Below are positions 6,332 to 6,896 of a stretch of 6,896 nt of DNA, one piece after another. This stretch comes from an uncultured Bacteroidota bacterium (GTDB lineage Bacteria; Bacteroidota; Bacteroidia; UKL13-3), in NCBI GenBank assembly GCA_903898215.1, contig CAIUEQ010000330.1, positions 1 to 6,896 of the forward strand. Direction: 5' to 3'. Both the position numbers and the translations under genes were made by a program. Every line of letters starts with the position of its first letter. The first letter of the stretch is position 1. The notes under the pieces were generated by a model. It was given only the letters and a program-made list of their open reading frames with translations, searched no databases and was not told the DNA's origin.

Positions 6332-6896
6332 CTAGTGAGACTTTATAGTTTGCACAATTTTTTTAATAAGCCATGGTCCTTCGTAAATAAATGCTGTATA
6401 AAACTGAATAAGTGTTGCACCGGCATTAATTTTTTGTTGAGCGGTTTCAGTGTCATGAATTCCTCCAACACCCATCATGGCAATTGTTCCTTTTGATTGT
6501 TTGTTTATATATCTTATAACTTCTGTACTTCTTTCGGCCAATACTTTTCCGCTTAAACCACCTGCTCCAATAGCTTCAATTTCTTCTTTCGAAATAATTA
6601 AATTCTCTCTGCTAAGTGTAGTGTTTGTTGCTACTAAACCATCAATCTTTGTTTGATGTACTATTTCAATTATATCATCCAGCTGTTCGTTTGTAAGATC
6701 GGGAGCAATTTTTAACAATAATGGTTTGGTAGGTTTATTGGCAAGAGTAATGTTATGTCTGATATTCATGAGCGATGAAAGTATTTTCATTAACGGCTCT
6801 TTATCTTGCAACTCTCTTAAACCCGGAGTGTTTGGGGAACTTACGTTTACTACAAAATAATCAACATAGTCATATAATTTGGTGAAACATATTTCG
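6332..6896 (-). CDS. pyrD: Dihydroorotate dehydrogenase (class 2, quinone-type), C-terminal part
   Basis: Partial: the frame stays open to the window edge, so the N-terminal part is missing; 187 residues are visible, roughly the C-terminal half of a 340-350-residue enzyme. PyrD oxidises dihydroorotate to orotate with FMN in pyrimidine synthesis; class 2 enzymes sit on the inner membrane and pass electrons to quinone. In visible-fragment numbering: NVSSPNTPGLREL (17-29), where Ser20 corresponds to the class 2 catalytic base (Ser175 in E. coli; class 1 uses Cys); LLLKIAPDL (59-67) with the FMN-contacting Lys62; ATNTT (89-93); GAGGLSG (110-116); the phosphate-binding GVGGI (142-146); and LIQFYTAFIYEGP (162-174). 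The gene ends with TAG. The frame is open well upstream of the TTG at 6811, so that codon is an internal leucine and not a start. It leads the tightly packed pyrD, IscA-like, permease cluster. Confidence 0.95.
   Translation of the reverse strand, partial: EICFTKLYDYVDYFVVNVSSPNTPGLRELQDKEPLMKILSSLMNIRHNITLANKPTKPLLLKIAPDLTNEQLDDIIEIVHQTKIDGLVATNTTLSRENLIISKEEIEAIGAGGLSGKVLAERSTEVIRYINKQSKGTIAMMGVGGIHDTETAQQKINAGATLIQFYTAFIYEGPWLIKKIVQTIKSH

Noticed and set aside
1..6896. Mobile element, CRISPR array, tRNA, riboswitch or defence island
   Set aside because: No transposase, integrase, spaced direct repeats, cloverleaf or defence gene was seen, and genes are closely packed with normal housekeeping families.

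Overview
The window looks like ordinary chromosome from a member of the Bacteroidetes (Bacteroidota). The DNA is AT-rich, start codons mostly lack a Shine-Dalgarno sequence, and two good matches to the phylum's promoter pattern (TTG, 19-21 bases, TAnnTTTG) sit back to back between two divergent genes. The protein families also fit: a Bacteroidetes-type FtsK, a small one-TM protein of a kind I recall mainly from this phylum, and a MacB/FtsX-type permease. The exact genus cannot be read from the sequence.

Left part (1-1374), minus strand: a lipoprotein resembling LpoB, the outer-membrane activator of penicillin-binding proteins (4-591), lies downstream of a small one-TM protein of unknown role (683-1222). 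A 152-base divergent intergenic region then carries one candidate promoter for each direction. Middle (1375-3954), plus strand: a complete ftsK, the membrane-anchored DNA translocase for chromosome segregation at the division septum, and the only plus-strand gene. FtsK and an LpoB-like lipoprotein both belong to cell division and envelope biology, so this side may be loosely themed, but that is inference.

Right part (3965-6896), minus strand, read right to left: the C-terminal half of dihydroorotate dehydrogenase pyrD (cut by the window edge), a 99-residue IscA/HesB-fold protein with no cysteines, a MacB/FtsX-type ABC permease that starts with TTG inside the stop of the preceding gene, and a family 2 glycosyltransferase that converges on ftsK with only 10 bases between the stops. 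The first three are packed tightly enough to be one transcript; the glycosyltransferase follows after 65 bases.

I see no mobile element, CRISPR array, RNA gene, prophage or defence system, and no gene-free stretch over 300 bases. The most unusual item is the cysteine-free IscA-like protein coupled to an ABC permease whose ATPase partner is not in the window.
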